DNA of 9,731 nucleotides, taken from JBARCX01 sp049794535. GTDB lineage: Bacteria; Pseudomonadota; Gammaproteobacteria; Xanthomonadales; Rhodanobacteraceae. A model generated the notes under the pieces. The model searched no databases. It was not told the origin of the DNA and saw only the letters and a list, made by a program, of their open reading frames with translations. The stretch covers positions 1 through 9,731 of the forward strand of contig JBARCX010000071.1 in the NCBI GenBank assembly GCA_049794535.1. The letters are read 5' to 3'. Shown here piece after piece: positions 1 to 7,271 of the stretch. The translations under genes were made by a program, and so were the position numbers. Position 1 is the stretch's first letter. The number at the start of each line of letters is the position of its first letter.

Positions 1-2
1 TC

Positions 3-335
3 GCGGAATTGGGAGTGGACCCTGCTTACTTGGATATGTTCGGCCTTGCGAGTCCCGGCATTATGGATTCGACCGCGGATGACCTATCGGCGGGACAGCA
101 GCAGAAGCTCGCGTTGGCGTTGGCGCTGTCGCAGGATGCGGACCTTTATATCCTCGACGAGCCGTTGGCGAACTTGGACGTTGAGAGCCGGTTGGTGGCC
201 ATGCGCGCCATTTTTGAGCGCACGCGGAGACGAGCGTTGATCGTGATCATGCACGGTGCAGATGAACATCGCGGCGCCTTTCACAAGGTTATTCCGCTTG
301 GCGAGGCGACGTTCGAGATGTCTCTCGCTTCGTAA
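3..335 (+). CDS. ABC transporter ATP-binding protein, C-terminal part (cut by left edge)
   Basis: ATPase subunit of an ABC exporter; it would hydrolyse ATP in the cytoplasm to drive the two permeases encoded downstream. The frame is open to the left edge, so the 110 residues seen are only the C-terminal portion and Walker A and the Q-loop lie outside the window. Visible are the ABC signature LSAGQ (visible residues 28-32), Walker B LYILDEP (48-54, catalytic Glu53), a D-loop reading ANLD, and an H-loop histidine (84, in VIMHG). The chain ends 26 residues after the H-loop, so there is no extra C-terminal domain. Signature, Walker B and H-loop are all intact, so the protein looks functional. A gap of 118 bases with no recognisable gene separates it from the first permease on the same strand. 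Family assignment is firm; the substrate is unknown. Confidence 0.92.
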   Translation, partial: AELGVDPAYLDMFGLASPGIMDSTADDLSAGQQQKLALALALSQDADLYILDEPLANLDVESRLVAMRAIFERTRRRALIVIMHGADEHRGAFHKVIPLGEATFEMSLAS

Positions 336-462
336 GCAATATGCCAAACAAGGGCTGGCCAAATGTGAAGACGATGAACAAGTTCGAGCGAGATCATTTA
401 CCAAACACCGGATAACCGCGCGAGCGTACTCCGATAGCACGCAATGAAATGGAATGGATGAA

Positions 463-1779
463 ATGTTCGCCTACTATCTCGATCTCGCAATACACAGCTT
501 AAAGCGCAACAAGGTACTCACCTCGCTGATGGTGTTGGCGCTCGGCCTCGGCATCGGCGCATCAATCACCACGCTGACGCTGCTGAAGTTGCTGTCAGGC
601 GATCCGTTGCCACAGAGGAGCGCGCGGCTGTTTACGCCGGTGATCGACCCGACACCTCCCGACAACGATGCGACGGTACCCACCAGCATGCCGCAGTGGT
701 GGGGGAATTTGATGACCTACGCCGATGCGATGAACCTATTGCATGCGCCTAACGCTGAAAGGCAGGCCGTGATGGCTTTGACACAGGCCAAGATCGCGCC
801 ACCGCAGACGGGCGGACATCCGTTCTATGGTAACGGGGTGATGACCACCGCAGATTTCTTCGCGATGTTCGACGCACCATTCGAGTACGGCACTGGCTGG
901 AGCGCCGAGGACGGCGAAAACGGCGCACGAATCGCGGTAATCGGGAACTCGCTCAACGACAAGCTGTTCGGTGGCAAGAACAGTGTCGGCCAGACCATCC
1001 GCGTTAATGATCACGATTACCGCATTATCGGCGTGTTGAAACGGTGGGCGCCTCAGCCGCGCTTCTACGCGATAAGTTTAGGTGGAAATGGCTACGGCGA
1101 AGGCGATGCAGTGTTTCTACCGCTGCAATCAGCCCGCGCCGACACGCTGAGTCCTGAGCAAATCAGTTGTTGGGGAGATGGCGCCGACTTGGACCATCTG
1201 GAAACCGCGCCTTGCGCATGGGTCGGCCTGTGGGTGGAGTTAACGCATGCATCCGATGCTAACGAGTACGAACGTTTTCTCTCCAATTACGTGCGCCAGC
1301 AGATCTCGCTGGGACGTTTGCACCAGCCCAAAGTCTGGTTTTATAGCCTGACTGACTTTCTGGACTGGCAGCAGGTGGTGCCCGATGACGTGAAGTTGCA
1401 GACCAGCCTTGCGTTTGGATTTCTGCTGATCTGCATCGTCGGCACGGTCGGCCTGCTACTGGCAAAGTGTTTGCTTCGCTCGCAAGAAATCGGTGTGCGC
1501 CGCGCACTGGGCGCAACACGCAGTGCGGTCTTTGCTCAGTTCATGGTTGAAGCCGGGATGATTGGTTTGGCGGGTGGCGTATTGGGGCTGCTTTTTTCCG
1601 AACTCGGCCTCTGGGCAATCCGGCATCAGCCAGCACCTTATGCCGGACTCGCGCACCTGGAGCCAACGATGTTCGTCTTCACCTTCGTGATCGCGTTAGT
1701 CGCGAGCTTGATTGCGGGTCTGCTGCCCGCTTGGCGTGCCTGTGTAATCGTGCCGGCCCTGCAGTTGAAAGACGCCTGA
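463..1779 (+). CDS. ABC transporter permease, FtsX/MacB type (first of a pair)
   Basis: Inner-membrane permease of a MacB-like exporter. From the start at 463 (438 residues), a short amphipathic N-terminus is followed by a first membrane helix (about 19-44), a large periplasmic MacB_PCD-like region (about 45-312), and the C-terminal FtsX domain with helices at about 316-336, 360-386 and 402-424. The cytoplasmic coupling motif EIGVRRALGA sits at 342-351, as is typical of FtsX-like permeases. The periplasmic region has two cysteines (236 and 251) that could form a disulfide. An in-frame ATG at 454 also exists; 463 is preferred because MFAYYLDLA is the familiar N-terminus of this family and GGA lies just upstream, but the choice is not certain. 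It probably heterodimerises with the next gene product. The substrate cannot be told from sequence. Confidence 0.93.
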   Translation: MFAYYLDLAIHSLKRNKVLTSLMVLALGLGIGASITTLTLLKLLSGDPLPQRSARLFTPVIDPTPPDNDATVPTSMPQWWGNLMTYADAMNLLHAPNAERQAVMALTQAKIAPPQTGGHPFYGNGVMTTADFFAMFDAPFEYGTGWSAEDGENGARIAVIGNSLNDKLFGGKNSVGQTIRVNDHDYRIIGVLKRWAPQPRFYAISLGGNGYGEGDAVFLPLQSARADTLSPEQISCWGDGADLDHLETAPCAWVGLWVELTHASDANEYERFLSNYVRQQISLGRLHQPKVWFYSLTDFLDWQQVVPDDVKLQTSLAFGFLLICIVGTVGLLLAKCLLRSQEIGVRRALGATRSAVFAQFMVEAGMIGLAGGVLGLLFSELGLWAIRHQPAPYAGLAHLEPTMFVFTFVIALVASLIAGLLPAWRACVIVPALQLKDA

Positions 1780-1789
1780 CGGAGTAATT

Positions 1790-3001
1790 ATGGAAATCTG
1801 GCCCATTCTCGTCAGTCTACGCAAACACAAGATTCCGGCCATCTTGGTCGTACTGGAAGTTGCGCTGGCATGCGCGGTTTTCTGTAATGCCATATTTATG
1901 ATCGGCCAGCGGATCGCCGAACTCAACATGCCCAATGCAATCGATGAGACCGTCCTGGTAAACATCAGTGTGAAGGGGGTCGACCCAAAGCTCGTCAACG
2001 ACGATATTCCCCGCGCTCTGGCCAGCCTGCGGCGTATTTTCGGCGTCGTGGATGCCGCAGCGACTACAACCATACCGTTTGGCAAAGGCCTGGGCGTTGA
2101 TAGCGTTTCCACCAAACCTAATAGCACGGACACGCCCGGTGCGTCCCGCTACATGTTCACGCAAGGCGGCCCGAAGACCTTCGGTTTGCAACTCCTTGAG
2201 GGGCGATTCTTCAGCGACGATGAGTATGTCGCCAGCAAGGCCGGCGGCACCTCCGTGCCGATCAGCTACGGTGTGATCGTCACCCGGAGCCTGGCACGTC
2301 GTCTGTGGCCAAGACAGAGCGCGCTTGGCAAGCAGCTGTGGATGGGGAGCACGCACCACTACACGGTGCTGGGTATCGTTGCCGATGTCGCGCGTCCGGG
2401 CGGCTCCGGCATCGGTCAGAGCTCTGCCTATTATTCAACGTTTTTCCCGGTGGGTCCGGACCCGGCGTTGACAGATTACGTTGTGCGCAGCGCGCCGCAT
2501 GAGCGTGACCGAGTGCTCCACGAAGCTATTGCAACACTTGCGTCTCTGTCACCCAATGCCGTGGTGAATGGGCAAACCTTCACCGAGATCCGCAGTGATA
2601 CGTTCGCCAACATCCGCAGCATGGTGTGGATATTGGTGCTTGTTTGCGTGGTGATGCTGGTAGTAACCGCGTTTAGCATCGTGGGCCTCACCAGTTTCTG
2701 GGTCAACCAGCGGCGAAGGCAGGTCGGTATCCGCCGCGCGCTAGGTGCGAGCCGCGGGAACATCCTGCACTACTCCCAGATCGAAAATTTCCTGTTGAGC
2801 AGCGCCGGTGTGGTGCTCGGGATGATCCTTACGCTCAGGATCAACTTGTACTTAATGGGCCATTACCAGATGGACCGAATGCCTTGGTACTACCTTCCTG
2901 TCAGCGCGGTCGTGATGTGGATTCTTGGCCAACTCGCCGTGCTAGGACCGGCCCTGCGTGCCTCTAGGGTGCCGCCAGTGGCGGCGATAAGGAGTGTGTA
3001 A
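1790..3001 (+). CDS. ABC transporter permease, FtsX/MacB type (second of a pair)
   Basis: Second inner-membrane permease of the exporter, 403 residues. It starts 10 bases after the previous stop, with a good ribosome binding site GGAG at 1781-1784 spaced 5 bases from the ATG, so the two permeases are translationally close. Layout: N-terminal helix about 16-38, periplasmic domain about 39-277, then helices at about 279-303, 332-350 and 368-388. The coupling motif QVGIRRALGAS lies at 311-321. The C-terminus PPVAAIRSV is the usual family ending. The periplasmic domain differs clearly from that of the first permease, as expected for a specialised heterodimer rather than a recent duplication. The gene is intact. 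No regulator or kinase follows; the operon ends here in this window. Confidence 0.93.
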   Translation: MEIWPILVSLRKHKIPAILVVLEVALACAVFCNAIFMIGQRIAELNMPNAIDETVLVNISVKGVDPKLVNDDIPRALASLRRIFGVVDAAATTTIPFGKGLGVDSVSTKPNSTDTPGASRYMFTQGGPKTFGLQLLEGRFFSDDEYVASKAGGTSVPISYGVIVTRSLARRLWPRQSALGKQLWMGSTHHYTVLGIVADVARPGGSGIGQSSAYYSTFFPVGPDPALTDYVVRSAPHERDRVLHEAIATLASLSPNAVVNGQTFTEIRSDTFANIRSMVWILVLVCVVMLVVTAFSIVGLTSFWVNQRRRQVGIRRALGASRGNILHYSQIENFLLSSAGVVLGMILTLRINLYLMGHYQMDRMPWYYLPVSAVVMWILGQLAVLGPALRASRVPPVAAIRSV

Positions 3002-3022
3002 TCTGCATTGGCAGGAGGATTC

Positions 3023-3086
3023 AACGGCCGCTATTCGGCAGATCGACGGGAGCTGAGACTGTCTCGTTTTGGCCGATAGCGGTCGT
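3023..3086. repeat. Long imperfect inverted repeat after the exporter operon
   Basis: Left arm ACGGCCGCTATTCGGC (3024-3039) pairs with right arm GGCCGATAGCGGTCGT (3071-3086) with one mismatch and one bulged T, across a loop of about 31 bases. It begins about 22 bases after the stop of the second permease, so it may end the exporter transcript. There is no T-run directly after the right arm, so a simple intrinsic terminator is not shown; a dispersed intergenic repeat is equally possible. The structure is seen directly; its role is inference. Confidence 0.5.
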
Positions 3087-3128
3087 CTGGCATCAAATGA
3101 CCAGCATAAGCGCCGCGTCCAGCCCTGA

Positions 3129-3431
3129 CAGGCATCGTGTCCAGTTAATGCCAGCACTCGCAATCACCGACACCTCTACGAGGAAGAGTGCGTATACATT
3201 CTCTCAGGGCATGAGGAGGCGCTCATCGATGAGCAGCGCTATAGCATTGGCGCGGGAGATTTTCTCGGTTTTCCTCGAAGGGGCGCCGCTCATGTCATTA
3301 GAAATGCAGGAAATGATCCCCTGGTGTTTTTTGCTGTTGGACAACGACTAGAACACGATGTGTGTGATTACCCGCATAAGGGAGTGAGGCTCTACGTGGC
3401 CGGTGAGGATGAGGCTTACACCAAGCTCTAA
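3129..3431 (+). pseudogene. Cupin-domain protein, N-terminally truncated remnant
   Basis: This frame opens right after a TGA at 3126-3128 and runs to TAA at 3429-3431. From about 3153 it reads as the C-terminal part of a single-domain cupin. It has a metal-site-like NHRHLYEEEC (His, His and Glu from cupin motif 1; 3162-3191), then VYILSG, then SIGAGDFLGFPRRGAAHVI (cupin motif 2, with the conserved His in AAH). It ends with GQRLEHDVCDYP and KGVRLYV, a familiar tail in this family. There is no ATG, GTG or TTG in frame before the domain, and motif 1 begins only about eight residues after the stop codon, so a normal N-terminal segment is missing. The overlapping + frame from 3097 carries a short VQL-containing stretch that might be the frameshifted preceding part. 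The remaining cupin core is well conserved, so decay looks recent. It most likely does not make a functional protein. Confidence 0.7.
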
Positions 3432-3464
3432 AATTTCTGTGCATTCAGGCAGGTTCTGCTGCCC

Positions 3465-3980
3465 TCACCACACCTCAAGCTCGTAGATGCGTGTTGCGGG
3501 ATCGTCGGTCTGGGTGGGCTTGGTAACCACAAGTTTTACGTAGCGTGCCTGCACGGCAGGGATAGGATGGCGCGTCACACTGGCAGTGTTGTCGCGTACC
3601 GAGACAATCTCCTCCCATTGCTGCCCATCTCGGGAAACAGAAATGGCGAATGCGCGGGTATTCATCCAGAGTGGTTCGTCACCCGCCCCGGCGTGCTTGA
3701 CCGTAAATCCATGAATCGCTCTAACTTCCTGTAGATCAATCTGCAGCCATGAGGGCGATTGCAATGAGCAGAACTTGTTCTGCGTCTTGCTAGCGACGAG
3801 GCCATCGACAGCCTTCTCAGCCTCCTCGCCCGGCTTACATATCGGTGATCCCGTGGTGGGCCGGTGCAGGGCAAGGTTGGGATACGTTCCGGCTTCCGCC
3901 GCAACAACATTAGGAGTGGCGAAGACGAGAAAGGTTGCTACGCAAAGGCAGAACAACGACATGCTGGAAAATAGCTTCAC
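3465..3980 (-). CDS. Secreted stand-alone F5/8 type C (discoidin) domain protein
   Basis: Small exported binding protein of 171 residues. It has a signal peptide (basic Lys2, hydrophobic 8-22, probable cleavage near AA-EA at 28-29) followed by one complete coagulation factor 5/8 type C domain (about 34-171). Diagnostic stretches are NLALHRPTTGS (35-45), AVDG (57-60), WLQIDL (78-83), FTVKHAGAG (92-100), NTASVTRHPI (131-140) and the closing ARYVKLVV...RIYELEVW. Cys48 and Cys71 may form a disulfide. Such domains usually sit on glycoside hydrolases and bind carbohydrate or lipid headgroups; here no catalytic domain is attached. The start is a GTG at 3980, supported by GAGG about 7 bases upstream; an internal ATG at 3962 would cut the signal peptide's basic end. 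It lies 59 bases behind the membrane hydroxylase on the same strand and may be co-transcribed with it. Ligand unknown. Confidence 0.85.
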   Translation of the reverse strand: MKLFSSMSLFCLCVATFLVFATPNVVAAEAGTYPNLALHRPTTGSPICKPGEEAEKAVDGLVASKTQNKFCSLQSPSWLQIDLQEVRAIHGFTVKHAGAGDEPLWMNTRAFAISVSRDGQQWEEIVSVRDNTASVTRHPIPAVQARYVKLVVTKPTQTDDPATRIYELEVW

Positions 3981-4039
3981 AAGGCAACCTCATTGGTGAA
4001 ATGGCAGACAGGTCAGGCCGAACGCTTTCTTGATTCCAG

Positions 4040-5056
4040 CTACATAGACGAACTGTCTGTTGCAGTCTCTTGCATCGCCCCTTGTAGCAACGCCAGCTTG
4101 GCAACTCGGGCAGTCTTGTGATTGCCGTCGTGGCTCCAGCCCGGCGGCATCACCAAATACATAATTTTGTTGCGCAGCCCTGGCGCCGTCACAACGTCTC
4201 TGCCCAACAGGTAAAACTCACCTAGATAAGCATCTAATACGCTGTATGGCTTGACTGGCCGGGTGATGCCATATTCGATGACGATATCGTCGCGCTGCTC
4301 GCAATAGGTACCGAACACGCGGTCCCAGATATTGAGCAGGTTGCAGAAGTTGGTATCCATATAGAGCACGTTGCGAGCGTGGTGTACGCGATGATGTGAC
4401 GGCGTGAGGATCAATCTGTTCAGTGCACCCAGTCGACCATTCTTGAGCATGGTCTCGCCAAGATGGATGAACTGGCCCCAGAAGCCGTCGATGATCATGA
4501 TCAGGACAAGCAAGGGCGGACTGACTCCGGCCAGCATGCAGATGCTGGTGCGGATGAAGTCGGCATAAGGTGCTTCCAAAAAAACATGCGCATAGTTCAC
4601 CGATAGATTCATTGCCACCGGCGCATGGTGCGTAGCGTGTAAACACCACAGCAGTCGCACCTTGTGCGCCAAGTAGTGATAGACGAAGTGCGAAAACTCC
4701 CAGGCCACGTAGCCGTAGATCAACCCATACCAAGTCAAGCCAGCCTGGAACAGCGCAAAGCGTTGGAACAGTCCGATGCACAGCCCCACCATCGCGATCG
4801 AGATGACGTTACCGATGACTCGGTTCACTACCAGGATCAGCAGCGGGACCTGATAGTGCTCGCGCTTGAGCGCCTTAGTCACAAGGCTACGCAGCAGTTC
4901 AAATACCAGCAGAAATGGAATGAGCGGGCTGAGCAAGGCCCCAAAGCCGTCGACGGTAAGCAGAAAGCGATAGTCGCCGGTAGCGACCATTTTTAGCAGC
5001 GGACCTAGGCCGAAGAACTGCACTAACTGATCAGTGATCAGATTCAAAATACCCAT
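4040..5056 (-). CDS. Sterol desaturase / fatty acid hydroxylase superfamily membrane protein
   Basis: Integral-membrane di-iron oxygenase of 338 residues that would hydroxylate or desaturate a lipid acyl or related chain at the cytoplasmic membrane. The three histidine boxes that bind the two irons are intact: H123-x3-H127-x3-H131, HATHH (140-144), and HHRVHH (221-226) for the last HxxHH. Further histidines at 156 and 198 lie in the spacing usual for the superfamily. Hydrophobic segments run at about 41-60, 70-98, 104-120 and 178-200. After the last box the sequence NLLNIWDRVFGTY (239-251) is the typical superfamily signature. About 90 residues follow it, partly hydrophilic. The ribosome binding site is weak (GGGA about 10 bases before the ATG). 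The specific substrate (fatty acid, alkylglycerol or sterol-like lipid) cannot be assigned from the sequence. The discoidin gene follows on the same strand. Confidence 0.9.
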   Translation of the reverse strand: MGILNLITDQLVQFFGLGPLLKMVATGDYRFLLTVDGFGALLSPLIPFLLVFELLRSLVTKALKREHYQVPLLILVVNRVIGNVISIAMVGLCIGLFQRFALFQAGLTWYGLIYGYVAWEFSHFVYHYLAHKVRLLWCLHATHHAPVAMNLSVNYAHVFLEAPYADFIRTSICMLAGVSPPLLVLIMIIDGFWGQFIHLGETMLKNGRLGALNRLILTPSHHRVHHARNVLYMDTNFCNLLNIWDRVFGTYCEQRDDIVIEYGITRPVKPYSVLDAYLGEFYLLGRDVVTAPGLRNKIMYLVMPPGWSHDGNHKTARVAKLALLQGAMQETATDSSSM

Positions 5057-5683
5057 CTAGATAGGTTCCCGAGGCGGAAAGAAGCGCACTGATCGTGAAT
5101 CATTTGACCGTATTACCTCGGCGTTAACGGCACAGAGCCGCCTTGAGCCATAGACCGTCATGACCCGGCTCTTTAGTCTTTTAAGAATGTCCACGTCACG
5201 AGCAAGCCAAGACCCCACCCGGGTCTCACTTATCGTGTCTTGCCTGCCCCCTTCGCCGCACGTCCGAGTGCGGCCCGTATGGGGCGCTTGGGCGTCCGTC
5301 TTAGCAATCGTTTTTATTGAGGCTCGATCAGTAAGTCATGTCATTGGTAAACCAGAAAAATGGCTCTGTCAACAAAATTTCTCTCGATCCAAATTTTGCC
5401 CGTGCGCCGTGTATATCCATGAATTCAATACGATAGATCGGGCCACTCGTGCTGCATGGCAATAAAATCCACGAAATAATTTAGATCGATTGAATCATCA
5501 GTGGGAGTTTGATGTTGCTGCGATGCAATGTTGCTGATATGCGCAAGCAATTTTGCGAAAGCCCACCGTCCGCTTCATGAAAGAAACATAGGCAAAGGCA
5601 CTAAAGGCCGTGAACGAGATGTTCTGCTCGGTGCAACTTCCCGGAGACGTATGGACGTCTACATTCTTACTTCCGTAGATGGC
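5057..5683. other. Gene-poor, partly AT-rich gap with short hidden frames
   Basis: No convincing intact gene is seen. Part of the stretch (about 5300-5560) is visibly richer in A and T than its flanks. On the - strand an exact TTGACA (5372-5367) is followed after 17 bases by TACCAA, a poor -10, which could serve the hydroxylase gene from about 290 bases away. A 7-base-pair hairpin (GCCGCAC 5255-5261 with GTGCGGC 5268-5274) has no T-run. Two short - strand frames without good starts (5498-5683 and 5425-5574) look somewhat protein-like and are discussed as a finding. A + strand frame at 5160-5465 has unconvincing composition and I do not call it. Confidence 0.5.
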
Positions 5684-6943
5684 TTAATTCGCTGATGTGC
5701 CAATATCTGGCCAATCTTCCACTTGATAATTCGCAGGGAGATTGACCGGCCGATAGTCGGGCATTCGCTCGATCCGCTCGAACACCGATCGATGTACGAA
5801 GGCACCTTCCGGAATAGCGCGGGGTTCGGCGCGAGGTAGGTACCAGCCGAGCAGTGAGTGGCGTTGCGCGCACTCCCGCCACTTAACTTTCTTGGGTAGC
5901 CATTCAAGCAGCTTCCATCCTGCCGTCATCGACACATGAAGCTTTGCCGTTGCGTCGGGCACCACATACACATGGTTGCTTCCCTTTCTGGGGTGGCCAA
6001 GCACGAGGTGATTCACCATCGCACGGTTGATAAGGAGACCCTTTGCATACGCCTCCTCGATCATCCACAGCAACGGGTATTTTGAAAGACCACTTTCGGC
6101 CTCCGTGTAACCGCCGCCCACATCAGCATGGACACCCGCGAACCACACTTGGCGGATATCCTGTGGAATTTCGCTATCAGCCTTAAAAGGTGCGGGTCGA
6201 TAAACCTGCCCTTCCTTCCACGCATTCAGCCGAAACATGCGCCGACGTTCATCGATCGCCATCGCATGGCGGAACGTCTTGACGCTCGAATTCGTCCGCG
6301 TGAAGCGCAGCGTTTGCAGGTCAGGCAGAAAGGTGTCATCACGCGGCACGATGACGGAGGCCACCGTGTCCCATACACCGACAAACTCGATACGAATCGG
6401 CTTGCCGCCAGCGACCCGACTGAAATGCCATGCAGCCTCGAGTGCTTCGCTTCGGTGTGGCTCGCCTGTTTCTGCTTGATCGCCAGCCTGATTGCTCCCC
6501 TGCCCTGTGCGATTCACCCGCTGGCTATCCGCACTGGATCGCTTGAAGGCGGTAAAGGCATATCCCGCCAGATTGAGTTGATCCGGTGGCAGCAAACCGA
6601 TGACATGGATAAAGGCCGCCAGAACACGCACCGTATAGGCGCCACGGCTGAATCCGAATAGCCAGACCTTGTCGTCCTTTTCATAGGTTTGGCTCAAGAA
6701 GCGGTAAGCGGCCAGCACATCATCATCGAGCCCGTAACCGGTCGCGAGGCCAAACACGCCATGGGTCTTTTGCTTGAAGCGTTGCCAGGCGTTCTGCTGA
6801 CCGATAGTTCCGATGCCCGGGTTGTAGTAAACGCGCTGGCGAACATTCTTTCCAAGAATGCAATACAGCTTGAGCACATTCGAGATGGTGCTGTCGATCT
6901 GATTACCCGTACCGTCACAGCAGATGACAATATTCTTCGGCAT
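5684..6943 (-). CDS. DUF2235 alpha/beta-hydrolase family protein
   Basis: Predicted serine hydrolase of 419 residues from the DUF2235 family, which includes type VI secretion phospholipase effectors (Tle types) and stand-alone members. The N-terminus MPKNIVICCDGTGN is the family opening. The nucleophile elbow is GFSRG (97-101, Ser99). The acid is probably Asp192 in GVWDTVAS, and the base His272 in GVHADVGGGY; all three candidates are present. The C-terminal segment with HRSVFERIER and YRPVNLP also fits. A hydrophilic Gln/Asn/Ser-rich insert lies at about 135-170. There is no signal peptide or membrane helix. A TTG at 6970 would add nine residues, but the ATG at 6943 has AGGGGG 8 bases upstream and gives the usual family N-terminus, so it is chosen. 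No VgrG, PAAR, immunity lipoprotein or other secretion gene is adjacent, so an effector role is unsupported here; a lipase or esterase role is inferred only from the fold. Confidence 0.9.
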   Translation of the reverse strand: MPKNIVICCDGTGNQIDSTISNVLKLYCILGKNVRQRVYYNPGIGTIGQQNAWQRFKQKTHGVFGLATGYGLDDDVLAAYRFLSQTYEKDDKVWLFGFSRGAYTVRVLAAFIHVIGLLPPDQLNLAGYAFTAFKRSSADSQRVNRTGQGSNQAGDQAETGEPHRSEALEAAWHFSRVAGGKPIRIEFVGVWDTVASVIVPRDDTFLPDLQTLRFTRTNSSVKTFRHAMAIDERRRMFRLNAWKEGQVYRPAPFKADSEIPQDIRQVWFAGVHADVGGGYTEAESGLSKYPLLWMIEEAYAKGLLINRAMVNHLVLGHPRKGSNHVYVVPDATAKLHVSMTAGWKLLEWLPKKVKWRECAQRHSLLGWYLPRAEPRAIPEGAFVHRSVFERIERMPDYRPVNLPANYQVEDWPDIGTSAN

Positions 6944-7271
6944 GGCCCATACCCCCTGTGGCTCTGCCAACAGACGATGATGGCATTGAGCTCCCTGGGT
7001 CTATCGTACCGCCCAAGATGCCCGCTGTTTCAGCCCGATCGACCTACGTCGTGCGCTTTGTACCCAATCACCCCTGAAGTTAGGAATCGTCTGAAAGCAA
7101 CCGCGATGCGGCGAGACTAGAGTTTCGTCGCGCAGGCTTCGGTCAATTGGCTTGCGGCCTGTGGTCTTGGCCGTTGCCCTGCGCGCTTATCGCATATCAC
7201 TCAGGTTCGTGGGATACACGACGCCTACTAAAGAACAACATGACGTCTTAGGACATCGGGGAGTAGCTTCA
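6944..7271. promoter_or_regulatory. Divergent intergenic region between the DUF2235 hydrolase and glsB-like gene
   Basis: This 328-base stretch must hold the promoters of both flanking divergent genes, but I cannot point to a convincing -35/-10 pair for either. It contains the AGGGGG ribosome binding site of the hydrolase at its left end, GGGGAG (7258-7263) for the small membrane protein at its right end, and a hairpin at 7108-7131. Frames extending into it from either side are not supported as genes. Confidence 0.4.
7108..7131 (+). other. RNA hairpin in the leader of the glsB-like gene
   Basis: GCGGCGAGACT (7108-7118) pairs with AGTTTCGTCGC (7121-7131). Read as + strand RNA, every position pairs if two G-U wobbles are allowed, giving about 10 pairs closed by a four-base loop. 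Read as - strand RNA the two wobbles become C-A mismatches, so the structure favours the + strand. No T-run follows. It lies about 140 bases before the small membrane protein start. Function unknown. Confidence 0.35.

Noticed and set aside
256..447. + strand frame bridging the ATPase end and the permease start
   Set aside because: Overlaps the ATPase in another phase, rich in Arg and Lys without a domain; I see no evidence that it encodes an ATPase tail.
1696..2359. Two overlapping - strand frames inside the second permease
   Set aside because: Shadows of a clear membrane protein gene; low-complexity translations without family features.
4218..4781. 187-codon - strand frame in another phase of the hydroxylase
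   Set aside because: Same strand but shifted frame; the histidine boxes belong to the main frame only.
5208..5224. Short AGACCC/GGGTCT inverted repeat as a terminator
   Set aside because: Only six pairs, no T-run on either side and no gene ending there.
5132..5369. ACAGAGCC (5132-5139) and GGCTCTGT (5362-5369) as possible mobile-element ends
   Set aside because: Only eight matching bases, no transposase remnant between them and no target duplication seen; chance is adequate.
5160..5465. 101-codon + strand open frame in the gap
   Set aside because: Composition is unlike a protein family I know, there is no clear ribosome binding site, and it spans the compositional shift inside the gap.
6128..6661. 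Long + strand open frame opposite the DUF2235 gene
   Set aside because: It is antisense to a well-supported gene with catalytic motifs; its translation shows no domain.
6689..7120. 143-codon + strand frame covering the start of the hydrolase and part of the divergent spacer
   Set aside because: Mostly antisense to conserved hydrolase N-terminal sequence, with no motif.
7152..7271. N-terminal extension of the glsB-like gene
   Set aside because: A strong ribosome binding site precedes the ATG at 7272 and the family length is about 80-85 residues.
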